A DNA stretch of 64,000 nucleotides from Pseudophaeobacter sp. EL27 (GTDB lineage Bacteria; Pseudomonadota; Alphaproteobacteria; Rhodobacterales; Rhodobacteraceae): NCBI RefSeq assembly GCF_900313025.1, contig NZ_OMPQ01000013.1, positions 186,001-250,000 of the forward strand, read 5' to 3'. The notes below the pieces were generated by a model. The model did not search any database, was not told where the DNA came from, and worked only from the letters and a program-made list of their open reading frames with translations. Made by a program: the position numbers and the translations under genes. Of this stretch, positions 46,138 through 55,960 are shown in pieces. Positions within the stretch are counted from its first letter, which is position 1. Each line of letters opens with the position of its first letter.

Positions 46138-46267
46138 GGTGATTTCCTTCAAATTTCCACAATTTTTAGCCGGAACCTCCAAAAAAGAAAAGTTCGATAT
46201 GCGAATTTGGCGAAAACCTTCAGTTGGCCTTGGCTAAACTGGCCCTTCATTCAGGAGGAGCCATCAG

Positions 46268-47320
46268 ATGACAGTCACCGCCGTCGCAAGTACGACCCAC
46301 GAAGAAATCTACCGCGTTGAGGACAAGGCCTGCGGGCTTGTTGGCTTTATCGCGCTGCATTCCACGCAGTTGGGTCCGGCGGCAGGTGGCCTGCGTATGC
46401 GCCCCTATGGCAGCGAAGAAGAGGCTCTGGTTGACGTCAAACGCCTGAGCGAGGGCATGACCTACAAGAATGCGGCGGCGGGTCTGGCGCTTGGCGGCGG
46501 CAAGGCGGTGATCATTGGTGATCCTGCGACGCAAAAGACGCCAGAGCTGCTGCGTGCCTTTGCCCGTGCCATTCACAGCCTGGAGGGGCGCTACTACACT
46601 GCCGAAGACATGGGCATGAGCCCCGCAGATATGGCCGTTCTAGCGCAGGAAACCCCTTATGTTGCGGGTCTAGCGGATGGAGAGTTTGCCAGTGGCGACC
46701 CCTCCCCCATTACAGCACGCGGCATTTTCAACGCCATCCGCACCGCCCAGGCCCATAAGAGCGGCAGCAAGGACCTGACAGGGCTGACCGTTTCGGTGCA
46801 GGGGCTTGGTCATGTGGGTTATTATCTTTGTGGCTATCTGCACGAAGCCGGAGCCAAGCTGATCGTCACGGATGTCACCCAAGCACAGATCGACAAGGCT
46901 ATCGCCGAATTTGCGGCAACTGCCGTTGCGCCGGATGAGATTTACGGGGTTGAGGCGGATATCTTTGCCCCCTGTGCCATTGGCGGCATCCTCAACGCCC
47001 AGACTATACCGCAGCTCAAGGTCTCAATTGTCTGTGGTGGTGCCAACAACCAGCTGGCAGGCCCGGCTGATGCACAGGCCCTGCATAAAGCTGGTATTCT
47101 ATATGCACCGGATTTTGTCGCCAATGGGGGCGGTATCATCAATGTCGCCACCGAAATCGAACAAATCACCAACCGCGCAGACTATGTCGCCGAGAAGCTC
47201 TCTGCTTTGGATCTGACCATGGCCTCCATCCTGAACCAGGCCAAAGTGGAAGATCAAAGCCCCGATGCGGTAGCCATCACCACGGTCCTGGCCAAAATGG
47301 CAAGGCAAAACGCCGCCTGA
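46268..47320 (+). CDS. Leucine dehydrogenase-type (Glu/Leu/Phe/Val) amino-acid dehydrogenase
   Basis: 350 residues. NAD-dependent oxidative deamination of branched-chain amino acids. The substrate-binding Lys lies in MTYKNAAAGLALGGGK and the catalytic Lys in GGGKAVIIGDP. The Rossmann loop is VSVQGLGHVGYYLCGYL. It matches the short leucine/phenylalanine dehydrogenase class, not hexameric glutamate dehydrogenase. The ATG follows AGGAGGAG. The divergent Lrp gene suggests induction by leucine or a similar amino acid. A terminator follows. Exact substrate preference cannot be read from sequence. Confidence 0.9.
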   Translation: MTVTAVASTTHEEIYRVEDKACGLVGFIALHSTQLGPAAGGLRMRPYGSEEEALVDVKRLSEGMTYKNAAAGLALGGGKAVIIGDPATQKTPELLRAFARAIHSLEGRYYTAEDMGMSPADMAVLAQETPYVAGLADGEFASGDPSPITARGIFNAIRTAQAHKSGSKDLTGLTVSVQGLGHVGYYLCGYLHEAGAKLIVTDVTQAQIDKAIAEFAATAVAPDEIYGVEADIFAPCAIGGILNAQTIPQLKVSIVCGGANNQLAGPADAQALHKAGILYAPDFVANGGGIINVATEIEQITNRADYVAEKLSALDLTMASILNQAKVEDQSPDAVAITTVLAKMARQNAA

Positions 47321-47393
47321 ACCGGGTAGACCCATAAAAAGCGAGCCCTTGGCAAAGGGGCCAGAACGGAAAGAGTAAAACAAAAACACTACT

Positions 47394-47430
47394 AAAAAGG
47401 GCGGCCCTTTCGGGTCGCCTTCTTTTTTGG
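47394..47430. terminator. Bidirectional terminator between leucine dehydrogenase and lon
   Basis: Stem AAGGGCGGCCC / GGGTCGCCTT with a TTTC loop, A-rich before and T-rich after (TTCTTTTTT), so it serves both converging genes. Confidence 0.8.
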
Positions 47431-47474
47431 GGAACAGGGGCTCCGGTGGAGCGCCTGCAAATCAGGTCCGGACC

Positions 47475-49889
47475 TTAATGCGCCGGGGCGCCAGAGCCTC
47501 GCGTTCCGGCTTCCAGTGCAGCTTTTGCCGCAGCGGCTTCTTCTTCAGCCGCCTCATCCCATTCAATGGCTTCAGGCTGGCTCACCAACGCATGCTCCAG
47601 AACTTCGGAAACATGGCTCACCGGAATGATGGTGAGACCTTCTTTCACATTGTCCGGGATCTCGGGCAGGTCTTTGGCGTTTTCCTGTGGGATCAGCACT
47701 GTCTTGATGCCGCCACGCAGGGCCGCCAGCAGCTTCTCCTTCAAGCCACCAATGGCCAACGCATTGCCGCGCAGTGTTACCTCGCCAGTCATGGCGATAT
47801 CCTTGCGGACCGGGATCTGCGTCAGCACCGAAACGATTGAGGTTACCATGGCCAGGCCAGCCGAGGGACCATCCTTGGGGGTGGCGCCTTCGGGAACATG
47901 GACGTGGATATCCCACTTGTCGAACTTCGGCGGCTTCACCCCGATCTTGGGCGAGATGGAGCGCACATAGGATGAGGCCGCTTCGATGGATTCTTTCATC
48001 ACATCGCCCAGCTTACCCGTGGTCTTCATCCGACCCTTGCCCGGCAGGCGCAGCGCCTCGATCGACAACAGCTCACCTCCGACCGAAGTATAGGCCAGCC
48101 CGGTGACAACACCGATCTGATCTTCCTTCTCGGCCAGACCATAGCGGTATTTGGCGACGCCCAGGAATTCATCAAGATTCTCAGAGGTCACCGAGACGCT
48201 CTCAGCTTCCTTTTTGACAATCTTGGTCAGCGACTTACGCGCGACCTTGGCGATTTCGCGCTCCAGGTTCCGCACCCCCGCCTCGCGGGTATAGACGCGG
48301 ATGATATCCTTCAGCGCGTCGTCGCTCATCTCAAATTCCTTGGCTTTCAAGCCATGGTTCTTGACCTGCTTGGAGACCAGGTGCTGCTTGGCGATCTCAC
48401 GCTTTTCGTCCTCGGTATAGCCAGACAGCGGGATGATCTCCATCCGGTCCAGCAGCGGCCCAGGCATGTTGTAGCTGTTCGACGTGGTCAGGAACATCAC
48501 ATTGGAGAGGTCATATTCGACCTCCATATAGTGATCCACAAAGGTGGAGTTCTGTTCCGGATCAAGCACTTCCAGCATCGCAGACGCCGGATCACCGCGG
48601 AAATCCTGGCCCATCTTGTCAATCTCATCAAGCAGGATCAGCGGATTGGTGGTCTTGGCCTTCTTCAACGCCTGAATGATCTTGCCGGGCATCGAGCCGA
48701 TATAGGTCCGACGGTGGCCGCGGATCTCAGACTCGTCGCGCACGCCGCCCAATGAGATGCGGATGAACTCACGCCCGGTTGCCTTGGCCACGGATTTGCC
48801 AAGCGAGGTTTTACCAACGCCGGGAGGGCCCACAAGGCAGAGGATCGGGCCTTTGAGCTTGGCCGAACGCTGCTGCACCGCGAGGTATTCAACGATGCGT
48901 TCTTTGACCTTTTCCAGACCATAGTGATCGGCATCCAGGATTTCCTGCGCCTTGCCCAGGTCCTTTTTGACGCGCGACTTCACACCCCAAGGAATGCCCA
49001 GCATCCAATCAAGGTAGTTGCGCACCACAGTGGCCTCAGCCGACATGGGCGACATGTTCTTCAGTTTCTTCAGCTCGGCATCGGCCTTTTCACGGGCTTC
49101 TTTCGACAGCTTGGTGGCGGCGATTTTCTCTTCCAGTTCGGCAATTTCGCCAGCCCCTTCTTCGCCGTCGCCCAGTTCCTTCTGAATGGCCTTCATTTGC
49201 TCATTCAGATAATATTCGCGCTGGGTCTTCTCCATCTGGGACTTGACGCGGGTCTTGATCTTTTTCTCGACCTGCAGCACGGACATTTCGCCCTGCATCA
49301 ACCCATAGACCTTCTCCAGCCTCTCGCTGACAGACAGGGTTTCCAGCAGTTCCTGCTTGCGGTCGACCTCGATACCGAGATGGCCGGCCACCAGATCCGC
49401 CAGTTTGGCAGATTCAGTGGTTTCACCAACCGCCGACAGAGCCTCTTCGGGGATGTTCTTGCGAACCTTGGCGTAGCGCTCAAACTCATCGCCAACAGTG
49501 CGCACCAGCGCCTCGATGGTGGTGGCATCGCCGGGAATCTCGGTCAGATATTCAGCACCGGCCTCAAAATAGTCCTCGTTCTCAAGGAAATTGGTGATCT
49601 TGACGCGTGCATGGCCTTCGACCAGCACCTTTACGGTGCCATCGGGGAGCTTCAGCAGCTGCAGTACATTGGCCAGAACACCTGTTGGGTAGATGCCATC
49701 GGTCTGTGGCTCGTCCTCTGCCGGATCAATCTGGCTGGACAGCAGGATCTGCTTGTCATCGGCCATCACCTCTTCGAGGGCGCGCACAGATTTTTCCCGG
49801 CCCACAAACAGCGGCACGATCATATGCGGGAAGACCACAATGTCGCGCAGCGGCAGTACAGGATAGGAAGAATTAAGCGGCTCGGTCAT
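47475..49889 (-). CDS. lon: ATP-dependent protease Lon
   Basis: 804 residues from MTEPLNSSYPVLPLRDIVVF; AAGGA precedes this ATG. The N-terminal LON domain covers about 8-200, followed by a coiled coil and the AAA+ module (Walker A GPPGVGKTSLGKSVAKATG, Walker B ILLDEIDKMG). The C-terminal Ser/Lys protease domain has the catalytic Ser in PKDGPSAGLAMV and the Lys in GGLKEKLLAALR. It degrades damaged and regulatory proteins. Single gene with its own promoter region upstream (49890 on) and a shared terminator downstream. Confidence 0.98.
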   Translation of the reverse strand: MTEPLNSSYPVLPLRDIVVFPHMIVPLFVGREKSVRALEEVMADDKQILLSSQIDPAEDEPQTDGIYPTGVLANVLQLLKLPDGTVKVLVEGHARVKITNFLENEDYFEAGAEYLTEIPGDATTIEALVRTVGDEFERYAKVRKNIPEEALSAVGETTESAKLADLVAGHLGIEVDRKQELLETLSVSERLEKVYGLMQGEMSVLQVEKKIKTRVKSQMEKTQREYYLNEQMKAIQKELGDGEEGAGEIAELEEKIAATKLSKEAREKADAELKKLKNMSPMSAEATVVRNYLDWMLGIPWGVKSRVKKDLGKAQEILDADHYGLEKVKERIVEYLAVQQRSAKLKGPILCLVGPPGVGKTSLGKSVAKATGREFIRISLGGVRDESEIRGHRRTYIGSMPGKIIQALKKAKTTNPLILLDEIDKMGQDFRGDPASAMLEVLDPEQNSTFVDHYMEVEYDLSNVMFLTTSNSYNMPGPLLDRMEIIPLSGYTEDEKREIAKQHLVSKQVKNHGLKAKEFEMSDDALKDIIRVYTREAGVRNLEREIAKVARKSLTKIVKKEAESVSVTSENLDEFLGVAKYRYGLAEKEDQIGVVTGLAYTSVGGELLSIEALRLPGKGRMKTTGKLGDVMKESIEAASSYVRSISPKIGVKPPKFDKWDIHVHVPEGATPKDGPSAGLAMVTSIVSVLTQIPVRKDIAMTGEVTLRGNALAIGGLKEKLLAALRGGIKTVLIPQENAKDLPEIPDNVKEGLTIIPVSHVSEVLEHALVSQPEAIEWDEAAEEEAAAAKAALEAGTRGSGAPAH

Positions 49890-50168
49890 ACTCGGTCCTT
49901 TACTTGGCAAGAGCCCCCGGTCCCGACATTCGGCAACCTCTGGTGCTCTCCTCTTTAGAAGTCTTTATCTGGTACAGCGGTTAACATATTTCAACCGTCG
50001 CCCAACAAAGTTGGAGGACACATTGCCCGCAGCCTTGCCGAACCACAAGAGCGCTTTTGGGCAAAAGAGCAGCAAATCAATCTCCGCTACTCCGCGCGGT
50101 CAGACAGGTAGTACCCTGCTGCCTTTTGCTGCGCCAAATCCTCCTCCCCCAAGTAACCGCCGCTTTAC

Positions 50169-50324
50169 TTAGTTAGAGGCTGCGCCTTGCACCGCTGGCA
50201 GCTCCGCGAGGTCAACCTGTTTTGACTTGCCGCTGTCCAACAGGCCAATGGTGGCCACGGCGCAGGCCAGGACGCCAAAAAAGATCACATGGGCCAAGTT
50301 TGCAGAAATCACGTTTTTCATCAT
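50169..50324 (-). CDS. Small single-helix membrane protein
   Basis: 51 residues, missed by usual length cut-offs. It starts MMKNVISANLAHVIFFGVLA, has one membrane helix (about 10-28), and then a short soluble tail DSGKSKQVDLAELPAVQGAA. A GGAGATGA ribosome-binding site precedes two tandem ATGs. It lies between lon and another small membrane protein on the same strand. No family is recognised. Confidence 0.6.
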   Translation of the reverse strand: MMKNVISANLAHVIFFGVLACAVATIGLLDSGKSKQVDLAELPAVQGAASN

Positions 50325-50485
50325 TCATCTCCATTCACCGATTAACTGTCCCTCGATCAGAGTGTCCCTTTGCGGCAAAACCGCGGCTCCTTGGGGTCAG
50401 ACAGTTGAAGAACCGCTCAAATTCATCTCAAATCAGCGGTCTTTGCCCCCCCCCAATCCAGCCGACGAGACGGTCTGCACCGCAG

Positions 50486-50731
50486 TTACCGAGGCCCGCC
50501 CAGCCCGCTTCCGCCCGGGACGCTTGCCTGGCCGACTCCCTGCGTCGTGGCGGTTTGATCCAGAATATTCTGCTGATTTTGCGCGTTCACGGAGTTCTCA
50601 TAAGCAAACCCACCCCGTGCCCAAATCAAACTGATGACCAGAACTGCACAGGCCAGCCCCAAAGCGGCAGGCGAAAGGCCTTCCGGTCTCTGGCAGGCCT
50701 GTTTCCTATCGTGCGTGCTTAGATCAACCAT
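50486..50731 (-). CDS. Small membrane protein
   Basis: 81 residues from MVDLSTHDRKQACQRPEG; GGAGG lies eight bases before this ATG. The frame opens 32 codons further upstream without support. One membrane helix (about 18-38, AALGLACAVLVISLIWARGG) is followed by an Asn/Gln/Thr/Gly-rich tail (SVNAQNQQNILDQTATTQG). Organisation resembles its neighbour at 50169: short N-terminus, one helix, soluble tail. Function unknown. Confidence 0.6.
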   Translation of the reverse strand: MVDLSTHDRKQACQRPEGLSPAALGLACAVLVISLIWARGGFAYENSVNAQNQQNILDQTATTQGVGQASVPGGSGLGGPR

Positions 50732-50877
50732 AATCATTACCTCCATGTGCCAAAAACCAACCACAGAGTTCTTCAACAAAAAGGCAGCAATAAGGGCCGC
50801 ACTCTCGCACGGCCCTGTTTTCTGCATCTAGTTTTAGTCAATCATACCAGATTGGTTTGGCTTACAGGATGGTTTGG

Positions 50878-52008
50878 TTACAGGGGCTCGATATCGCCCT
50901 GGGCACGCTGATCATGGAAGTCTTTCTGCCAGGCTTCAAATGTGCCTGCAGCGATGGCATCGCGCATGCCCTGCATGATGTCCTGGAAGTAATGCAGGTT
51001 GTGCCAGGTCAGCAACATGCCCGAGATCATCTCGTTGCTGCGGAACACATGGTGCAGATAGGCGCGGCTGTACTTTGAGCAGGCCGGGCAGCTGCAATTC
51101 TCATCCAGCGGGCGCGGATCATCCGCATGGCGGGCGTTCTTGATGTTGACCACGCCGTGGCGGGTAAAGGCCTGGCCCGTGCGCCCCGAGCGCGACGGCA
51201 GCACGCAGTCCATCATGTCGATGCCCCGCGCCACAGCGCCAACGATGTCATCCGGCTTGCCCACGCCCATCAGGTAACGTGGCTTGTCCTGGGGCAGGAA
51301 ACTGGGCGCATAATCAAGGCAATCAAACATTGCCTCCTGTCCCTCGCCCACCGCCAGACCGCCAACTGCATAGCCGTCAAAACCGATCTTTGTCAGCGCC
51401 TCGGCGCTTTCCTCGCGCAGATCCTGCTCCAGACCGCCCTGCATGATGCCAAAGAGCGCATGTCCAGGTCGATCGCCAAAGGCCTCCTTTGAGCGTTCCG
51501 CCCAGCGCATCGACAGGCGCATGCTTTCAGCAATGCGATCACGGGTCGCGGGCAGCGCCGGGCATTCGTCAAAACACATCACGATGTCAGATCCCAGCAG
51601 CTGTTGGATTTCCATCGAACGTTCCGGCGTCAGCTCATGTTTGGAGCCATCGATATGGGACTTAAACGTGACACCCTTTTCCGTCAGCTTGCGCAGCCCT
51701 GCCAATGACATCACCTGAAAGCCGCCAGAGTCGGTCAGGATGGGGCGCTCCCAATTCATGAACTTATGCAGCCCCCCCAACCGGTCGATACGTTCTGCCG
51801 TGGGGCGCAGCATCAAATGATAGGTATTGCCCAGCAGGATATCAGCGCCGGTCTCGCGCACGCTTTCAGGCATCATTGCCTTCACTGTGGCGGCTGTGCC
51901 CACCGGCATGAAGGCCGGGGTACGGATGTCGCCGCGCGGCGTGGAAATCACCCCGGTACGGGCTTTGCCATCTGTGGCTTTCAGATCAAAGGTGATTTTC
52001 GGCGCCAT
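50878..52008 (-). CDS. tgt: tRNA-guanine transglycosylase
   Basis: Exchanges the wobble guanine of Asp, Asn, His and Tyr tRNAs for preQ1 in queuosine synthesis. 376 residues from [19 protein letters not shown], with AAGGAGAG before it; the frame runs 54 codons further upstream but is not family-like. Catalytic Asp regions are [11 protein letters not shown] and [17 protein letters not shown]. Zinc is held by [16 protein letters not shown]. No other queuosine genes are adjacent. Confidence 0.97.
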   Translation of the reverse strand: MAPKITFDLKATDGKARTGVISTPRGDIRTPAFMPVGTAATVKAMMPESVRETGADILLGNTYHLMLRPTAERIDRLGGLHKFMNWERPILTDSGGFQVMSLAGLRKLTEKGVTFKSHIDGSKHELTPERSMEIQQLLGSDIVMCFDECPALPATRDRIAESMRLSMRWAERSKEAFGDRPGHALFGIMQGGLEQDLREESAEALTKIGFDGYAVGGLAVGEGQEAMFDCLDYAPSFLPQDKPRYLMGVGKPDDIVGAVARGIDMMDCVLPSRSGRTGQAFTRHGVVNIKNARHADDPRPLDENCSCPACSKYSRAYLHHVFRSNEMISGMLLTWHNLHYFQDIMQGMRDAIAAGTFEAWQKDFHDQRAQGDIEPL

Positions 52009-52191
52009 TTTACTCTCCTTTGACTGCAGAACCCGGCGCATTTGCCTGATTACGCGCCCTTTGACAAGCCTCAAGCCATCTTGCCAGCCTGCCACGGGCG
52101 TACCATACATAACATAAGCCATAATCTTGAAGTCACGCCAGCGTGACCCCATATGTATGCAATAGTACACAACAATTTCTAGGAGGCTCCG

Positions 52192-53082
52192 GTGAACGAA
52201 GATTTTCTCATTGGTCTAATTTCGCAAAACGCCATCTATCTGCTCGGGGCGATCTTCCTGATCGTCATCATCTTCAAAGGCGTTCACATTGTTCCCCAAT
52301 CGGAAAAATATGTGGTCGAGCGCTTTGGCCGCCTGCATGCGGTGCTTGGACCCGGCATCAATTTCATCGTGCCGCTGTTGGACAGCATTGCCCACAGGAT
52401 CTCAATTCTGGAGCGCCAACTGCCCAGTGCCAGCCAGGATGCCATCACCAAGGACAACGTGCTGGTTCAGATCGACACCTCGGTCTTCTACCGCATCACC
52501 GAGCCAGAAAAGACCGTCTACCGCATCCGCGACGTGGATGCCGCCATTGCCACCACCGTGGCAGGCATTGTGCGGGCCGAGATCGGCAAAATGGACCTGG
52601 ACGAGGTGCAATCCAACCGCGCCCAACTGATCGGCCAAATCCAGGAAAGCGTCGAGGATGCCGTGGATGACTGGGGCATCGAAGTCACCCGTGCCGAGAT
52701 CCTGGACGTGAACCTCGATCAGGCCACCCGCGACGCCATGTTGCAGCAGCTGAATGCCGAACGCGCCCGTCGCGCCCAGGTGACCGAGGCCGAGGGCAGC
52801 AAACGCGCGGTTGAATTGTCTGCCGATGCCGAACTCTACGCCGCCGAGCAGATCGCCAAAGCCCGCCGCATTCAGGCCGACGCCGAGGCCTATGCCACTG
52901 AGGTGGTTGCCAAGGCGATCCGCGAAAACGGCATCGAGGCGGCGCAGTATCAGGTGGCCCTGAAACAGGTCGAGGCGCTGAATGCGCTTGGCAATGGCGA
53001 GGGCAAACAGACCATCGTGCTGCCCGCCCATGCAATCGAGGCCTTTGGCGATGCCTTCAAACTGCTGAAAGGTGGCAAATGA
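52192..53082 (+). CDS. SPFH/stomatin-family membrane protein (QmcA-like)
   Basis: 296 residues with a GTG start after AGGAGG. One N-terminal membrane helix (about 14-30, [15 protein letters not shown]) is followed by the SPFH domain (about 35-200; [20 protein letters not shown] and the VEVTRAEI-like [14 protein letters not shown]) and an Ala/Glu-rich coiled coil ([19 protein letters not shown]). The family assembles into membrane-associated oligomers linked to FtsH-type proteolysis and membrane microdomains. It overlaps the NfeD gene by four bases, the classic SPFH/NfeD pair. Confidence 0.92.
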   Translation: MNEDFLIGLISQNAIYLLGAIFLIVIIFKGVHIVPQSEKYVVERFGRLHAVLGPGINFIVPLLDSIAHRISILERQLPSASQDAITKDNVLVQIDTSVFYRITEPEKTVYRIRDVDAAIATTVAGIVRAEIGKMDLDEVQSNRAQLIGQIQESVEDAVDDWGIEVTRAEILDVNLDQATRDAMLQQLNAERARRAQVTEAEGSKRAVELSADAELYAAEQIAKARRIQADAEAYATEVVAKAIRENGIEAAQYQVALKQVEALNALGNGEGKQTIVLPAHAIEAFGDAFKLLKGGK

Positions 53083-53369
53083 TGGAACAGGTTGCCGCCT
53101 ATTGGGAGCTCTGGTGGGTCTGGTGCGCTGCCGCGCTGGTGCTTGCCATCCTCGAGGTCCTTGCCCCCGGTTTTGTCTTCCTCGGCTTTGCCCTGGGTGC
53201 CTTGGCCTGCGGCATCCTGCTTGCGGTTCTGGGCAGCGGCGCCCTCGCCCTGCCCGCGCTGATCTTCGTCTTTGCGGCCCTGTCGCTGATCTCCTGGCTG
53301 CTGATGCGCCGCTATTTTGCCCTTCCCAAAGGCCAGGTGAAGACCTTTGACACGGATATCAACGATTAG
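53079..53369 (+). CDS. NfeD-family membrane protein (short form)
   Basis: 96 residues with three or four membrane helices packed together (WVWCAAALVLAILEVLAPGF, then FLGFALGALACGILLAV and PALIFVFAALSLISWLLM). The soluble OB-fold of longer NfeD proteins is absent, which is common for the short form paired with QmcA. ATGA overlap with the SPFH gene upstream implies joint action in the same membrane complex. Confidence 0.88.
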   Translation: MMEQVAAYWELWWVWCAAALVLAILEVLAPGFVFLGFALGALACGILLAVLGSGALALPALIFVFAALSLISWLLMRRYFALPKGQVKTFDTDIND

Positions 53370-53578
53370 AGCCTCTTCAAGGATATCTGCGCAGTTCCTT
53401 TGGCAACTCTCTCCAATCACAGCTGGTCGGTGTTGTTGGAGAGAGCAGTCACTCTGTGAGATGTCACATGCGTCCCGACAACCAACCAAGGGTCCCGCCT
53501 GCAGCGGACGGTCGCATTGAACCCAAATTGGGCTGATTTCTGTGATCCGGCGGTTCTGGCTTCTGCACTTCGCTGTGA

Positions 53579-54052
53579 TCAACTCTGGTGTCTAAGAACG
53601 TCACAGGGAATCGCGGGGTCGTTTTTGTAGATCTCGGAAACGAAATGCGTCGTGTATCGGACTATGTTTTCGTCGCCGTCAAACAGTCGGTCGCAGACCT
53701 CTTGATACTCGACCATATTATGGAAGTTCCCGATAAGCACCGCGTCCAACTCACCTGTTACACCATACGCATACGCAATGGCAGGTTCTGCCTCAACGCG
53801 CTTGGAGAACGCCGCTCGCTTCGCGAGATTGTAATCTTTGGTCGTGGTTGTGATGATTGCCTGCAGGCCGCGCCCTAATTTGGCACTATCCACGAGATAG
53901 ATGTTTTTGGTCAGAATGCCCGCGTTTTGAAGGTCTCGAACCCGTCGCAAACACGTTGAGGGCGTCGAATTGACTACTTCGGCCAATTCCGCGTTTGTTA
54001 TGTCTCCGCGCCTTTGCAACGCCTCAATGATGCGAATGTTAAGTGAGTCCAT
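53579..54052 (-). CDS. Lrp/AsnC-family regulator next to a DmdA-like gene
   Basis: 157 residues. The helix-turn-helix lies at about 15-50 (DITNAELAEVVNSTPSTCLR), and the AsnC-type domain at about 65-145. It is divergent from the DmdA-like gene at 54165 across 112 bases and probably controls it. It is only distantly similar to the Lrp at 14553-15044, so the two pairings were probably assembled separately or are old. Confidence 0.88.
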   Translation of the reverse strand: MDSLNIRIIEALQRRGDITNAELAEVVNSTPSTCLRRVRDLQNAGILTKNIYLVDSAKLGRGLQAIITTTTKDYNLAKRAAFSKRVEAEPAIAYAYGVTGELDAVLIGNFHNMVEYQEVCDRLFDGDENIVRYTTHFVSEIYKNDPAIPCDVLRHQS

Positions 54053-54164
54053 AGAGAGCCTGCAATATTATGCCATTTTTCTGGTATCTTTGACCACATC
54101 ATGCAGAGAAAACCTATAGCTACTATGGAAAACTTCTACGGCTGAACCGAACTGGAGAGATTAC

Positions 54165-55286
54165 ATGGCGTTCGAAATAGGCATTGGCCCAAACAACCGA
54201 AAATCCGTCTATTTTGACGCGACCGTTGCTGATGGTGTGGCGTGCTTCTCTATTTATAATCATATGCTTATCCCGGCTCATTTTGGAAACCCAGAAGCTG
54301 AGTATGATAGCCTGATGAACGGCGTCACGATGTGGGATGTCGCAGCCCAGCGCCAAGTTGAGATTTCTGGGCCAGATGCCGTGCGGCTTATTCAATATTT
54401 GACCACTCGCGATATTAGTAAAACAAAAATTGGCCAAGGACGCTACGTTCCGATCTGTAACCACCAAGGCCAGCTGATCAATGATCCGGTTTTGTTGAAG
54501 CTCGCGGCTGACAGGTTTTGGCTCTCTATAGCGGACAGCGATATAGAGCTGTGGGCAAGCGCCATTGCAGCCGAGCGCAAATGGGATGTGCAGGTGTTTG
54601 AACCGGACGTTTCTCCGCTCGCAATCCAAGGACCATTGGCCAAAGAGCTGGTTTCCAATCTCTTTGGCGATTGGGTCCAAGAGCTGACGTATTTTGGCTT
54701 CAAGCAAACTGAACTGCAGGGAATCCCGCTTGTGCTGGCGCGGTCTGGCTGGTCCAAGCAAGGTGGCTATGAGTTGTATCTGCAAGACGGTACGCGTGGC
54801 GTTGAACTGTGGAACATAGTTAAAGCAAAAGGGTCTGCATACGGAATTCGCCCCGGCGCGCCCAACGATCTAGAGCGTATCGAAAGCGGGTTGGTTTCAT
54901 ACGGAGCCGATGGGCGTTTGCAAGCGAACTCCTGTAATCCGTTCGAAATTTCTTTGGGCAAGTTGGTTGATTTTGACAAAGCAGATGACTTCGTCGGGAA
55001 AGCAGCCCTTCAGAAAATCAAGACAGACGGCGCGAAGCGCAGGCGTGTTGGCTTTGTTATCTCTGGTGCGCCTGTCCCTACCTGCCAGCATTCTCTGGAC
55101 GTGCAAACCGCGAGCGGGAGTGCTGTTGGTACCCTGAGCGAATTTGTATTTTCCACCCGATTTTCAAAGAACATCGGTGTTGGAATGATCGCGATGGACA
55201 TAGGAAATGATGCCACAGATTTGGTAATTCAATTGGACGGGGAAACCCGTCAAATTTCTGTTGAGCCGCTGCCCTTTTCTTTTTAG
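54165..55286 (+). CDS. DmdA-like GcvT-family protein, closer to DMSP demethylase
   Basis: 373 residues. Blocks shared with DmdA as remembered from Ruegeria: FSIYNHMLIPAHF, MWDVAAQRQVEISGPDA, EPDVSPLAIQGPLA, VLARSGWSKQGGYELYL, and PNDLERIESGLVSYGAD. The last two keep the DmdA form that the island copy (13252-14394) has lost. DmdA moves a methyl group from DMSP to tetrahydrofolate. The similarity makes DMSP or a close analogue plausible, but a phylogeny is needed to separate true DmdA from related demethylases, so the symbol is withheld. No CoA ligase or hydratase is adjacent. It is divergent from an Lrp gene. Confidence 0.82.
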   Translation: MAFEIGIGPNNRKSVYFDATVADGVACFSIYNHMLIPAHFGNPEAEYDSLMNGVTMWDVAAQRQVEISGPDAVRLIQYLTTRDISKTKIGQGRYVPICNHQGQLINDPVLLKLAADRFWLSIADSDIELWASAIAAERKWDVQVFEPDVSPLAIQGPLAKELVSNLFGDWVQELTYFGFKQTELQGIPLVLARSGWSKQGGYELYLQDGTRGVELWNIVKAKGSAYGIRPGAPNDLERIESGLVSYGADGRLQANSCNPFEISLGKLVDFDKADDFVGKAALQKIKTDGAKRRRVGFVISGAPVPTCQHSLDVQTASGSAVGTLSEFVFSTRFSKNIGVGMIAMDIGNDATDLVIQLDGETRQISVEPLPFSF

Positions 55287-55482
55287 CTAGCGGCGTGGGA
55301 AGCCGCCATTCCAAGTGGTGCAGCGAATTCAAGTAAAGCCAACAGAACAGCCATTGTTGCTACCAGCACAGAGGTCCGTTTCTAGAACCTCCAGCTCCAA
55401 CTCTCGGCTTTCTTTCGCTCCCTCTGGACCTCCCCCCACAGTTTCCCTATATAAACAGTCGGATTAACTGTCAGGGATCGAC

Positions 55483-55845
55483 ATGACCAACGCTTCCGAA
55501 CCGCTCGAAGGTACGCCGCTGATTGCGCCGTCTTCCGTTGAACACCCGCTTTTCGACCAGATTGTCGCGGCCTGTCGCTCAGTCTATGACCCTGAAATTC
55601 CGGTCAATATCTACGAGCTTGGCCTGATCTACACCATCGACATCAATGATGAAAACGATGTGCAGATCATCATGACCCTCACCGCGCCCGGCTGCCCGGT
55701 TGCCGGTGAAATGCCGGGCTGGATCGTCGATGCGGTTTCACCCGTGGCAGGCGTCAAATCCGTTGACGTCGAAATCACCTGGGAGCCGCCCTGGGGCATG
55801 GAGATGATGTCGGACGAGGCCCGTCTCGAGCTGGGCTTCATGTAA
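55483..55845 (+). CDS. MIP18/DUF59-family iron-sulfur assembly protein (SufT-like)
   Basis: 120 residues. The DUF59 core begins with VYDPEIPVNIYELGLIYTID and carries the conserved Cys in LTAPGCPVAGEMPGWI. Such proteins assist Fe-S cluster maturation, often alongside Suf. Here an IscA/SufA-type carrier gene follows 1.5 kb downstream on the same strand, with a phosphodiesterase between. A strong terminator follows. Confidence 0.88.
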   Translation: MTNASEPLEGTPLIAPSSVEHPLFDQIVAACRSVYDPEIPVNIYELGLIYTIDINDENDVQIIMTLTAPGCPVAGEMPGWIVDAVSPVAGVKSVDVEITWEPPWGMEMMSDEARLELGFM

Positions 55846-55892
55846 GACCGCTCTGCGCAAGCCTGCCAAAGAGGTCACAAAAGCTTCACCGG

Positions 55893-55932
55893 ATCGCGGC
55901 AAAGGTTTTACCTTTCGCCGCGATTTCTCTTT
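55893..55932 (+). terminator. Terminator after the SufT-like gene
   Basis: Long stem ATCGCGGC-AAAGGT / ACCTTTC-GCCGCGAT with a two-base loop and one bulge, then TTCTCTTTT. Confidence 0.82.
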
Positions 55933-55960
55933 TGAAAATCAACTTCTTTGGAGACTTCCC

